From an uncultured Bacilli bacterium (GTDB lineage Bacteria; Bacillota_I; Bacilli_A; RF39; UBA660): DNA of 14,560 nt. The translations under genes were made by a program, and so were the position numbers. The stretch spans positions 1-14,560 of the forward strand of contig CAKOHV010000034.1 in the NCBI GenBank assembly GCA_934086145.1, given 5' to 3'. This document shows positions 14,551 through 14,560 of the stretch, piece by piece. Below the pieces are notes generated by a model, which was not told the origin of the DNA, did not search any database, and saw nothing but the letters and a program-made list of their open reading frames with translations. Numbering within the stretch: position 1 is the first letter of the stretch; every line of letters starts with the position of its first letter.

Positions 14551-14560
14551 ATCTAGTTTT
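14482..14560 (+). mobile_element. Possible end of an inserted element interrupting the sortase gene
   Basis: From 14482 (GGTTTGAGTTGCGGTATTTT onward) sequence character changes from a sortase frame to AT-rich DNA without a convincing reading frame on either strand. Many insertion sequences begin with GG terminal repeats (for example ISL3-type ends), so this may be one end of such an element. The other end and any transposase lie outside the window. An invertible-segment boundary or an assembly junction would look the same. Confidence 0.35.

Noticed and set aside
14482..14560. A CRISPR repeat or tracr-like sequence starting GGTTTGAGTTGCGG.
   Set aside because: Only one copy is present, with no spacer-repeat pattern and no cas gene in the window.

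Overview
The window is AT-rich DNA, roughly 30% GC by eye, with standard-code reading frames and AGGAG/AGGTGAT-type ribosome binding sites. It carries a T-box leader, a SpoVB-type flippase, and LPXTG-like surface proteins with Listeria-Bacteroides repeats. These point to a low-GC Gram-positive bacterium (Bacillota, Bacilli side), plausibly an uncultured gut lineage, although the sequence alone does not fix the species. Most genes lie on the minus strand. The plus strand is visibly C>G, so the minus strand is probably the leading strand.

Region 1 (1-3423, minus): an aminoacyl-tRNA synthetase operon hisS-asnS-aspS (aspS runs off the left edge). It has its own promoter (TTGACT, 17 nt, TAAAAT) and a T-box leader. 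The specifier region reads AACAC, so Asn (AAC) and His (CAC) codons overlap. The UGGC acceptor-binding bulge and the base after the codon favour tRNA-Asn.

Region 2 (3429-8449, minus): comN-like, rel, dtd, then two unrecognised single-pass membrane-anchored proteins, packed with 1-nt overlaps or short gaps. The Rel (p)ppGpp enzyme keeps its synthetase and regulatory domains, but the hydrolase HDxxED motif reads HETVNH. Hydrolysis is therefore probably impaired. The order rel-dtd-x-[T-box]-hisS-aspS and comN-spoVB-yrbG-yrzE matches the Bacillus subtilis chromosome as I remember it, in compacted form.

Region 3 (8524-10888): a SpoVB/MurJ-type flippase (+), a DUF421 YrbG/YetF-type membrane protein (-) and a small TIGR04086/YrzE-type membrane protein (+). 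The lagging-strand (+) genes are rich in C-ending codons. A 262-nt intergenic stretch follows, with a perfect 12-bp hairpin, a C-rich, G-poor tract and the terminator of the next operon.

Region 4 (11128-14560): a surface-protein locus. Two secreted proteins on the minus strand form an operon; both end in NPQTGDN plus a membrane anchor, and one has Listeria-Bacteroides repeats. Divergently on the plus strand is the N-terminal part of a class B sortase, the enzyme type expected to anchor NPxT[G/N] substrates. The sortase frame stops matching the family at about 14482, before the catalytic domain. The sequence after that looks non-coding and begins with GG, consistent with the end of an inserted element or a rearrangement/assembly junction.
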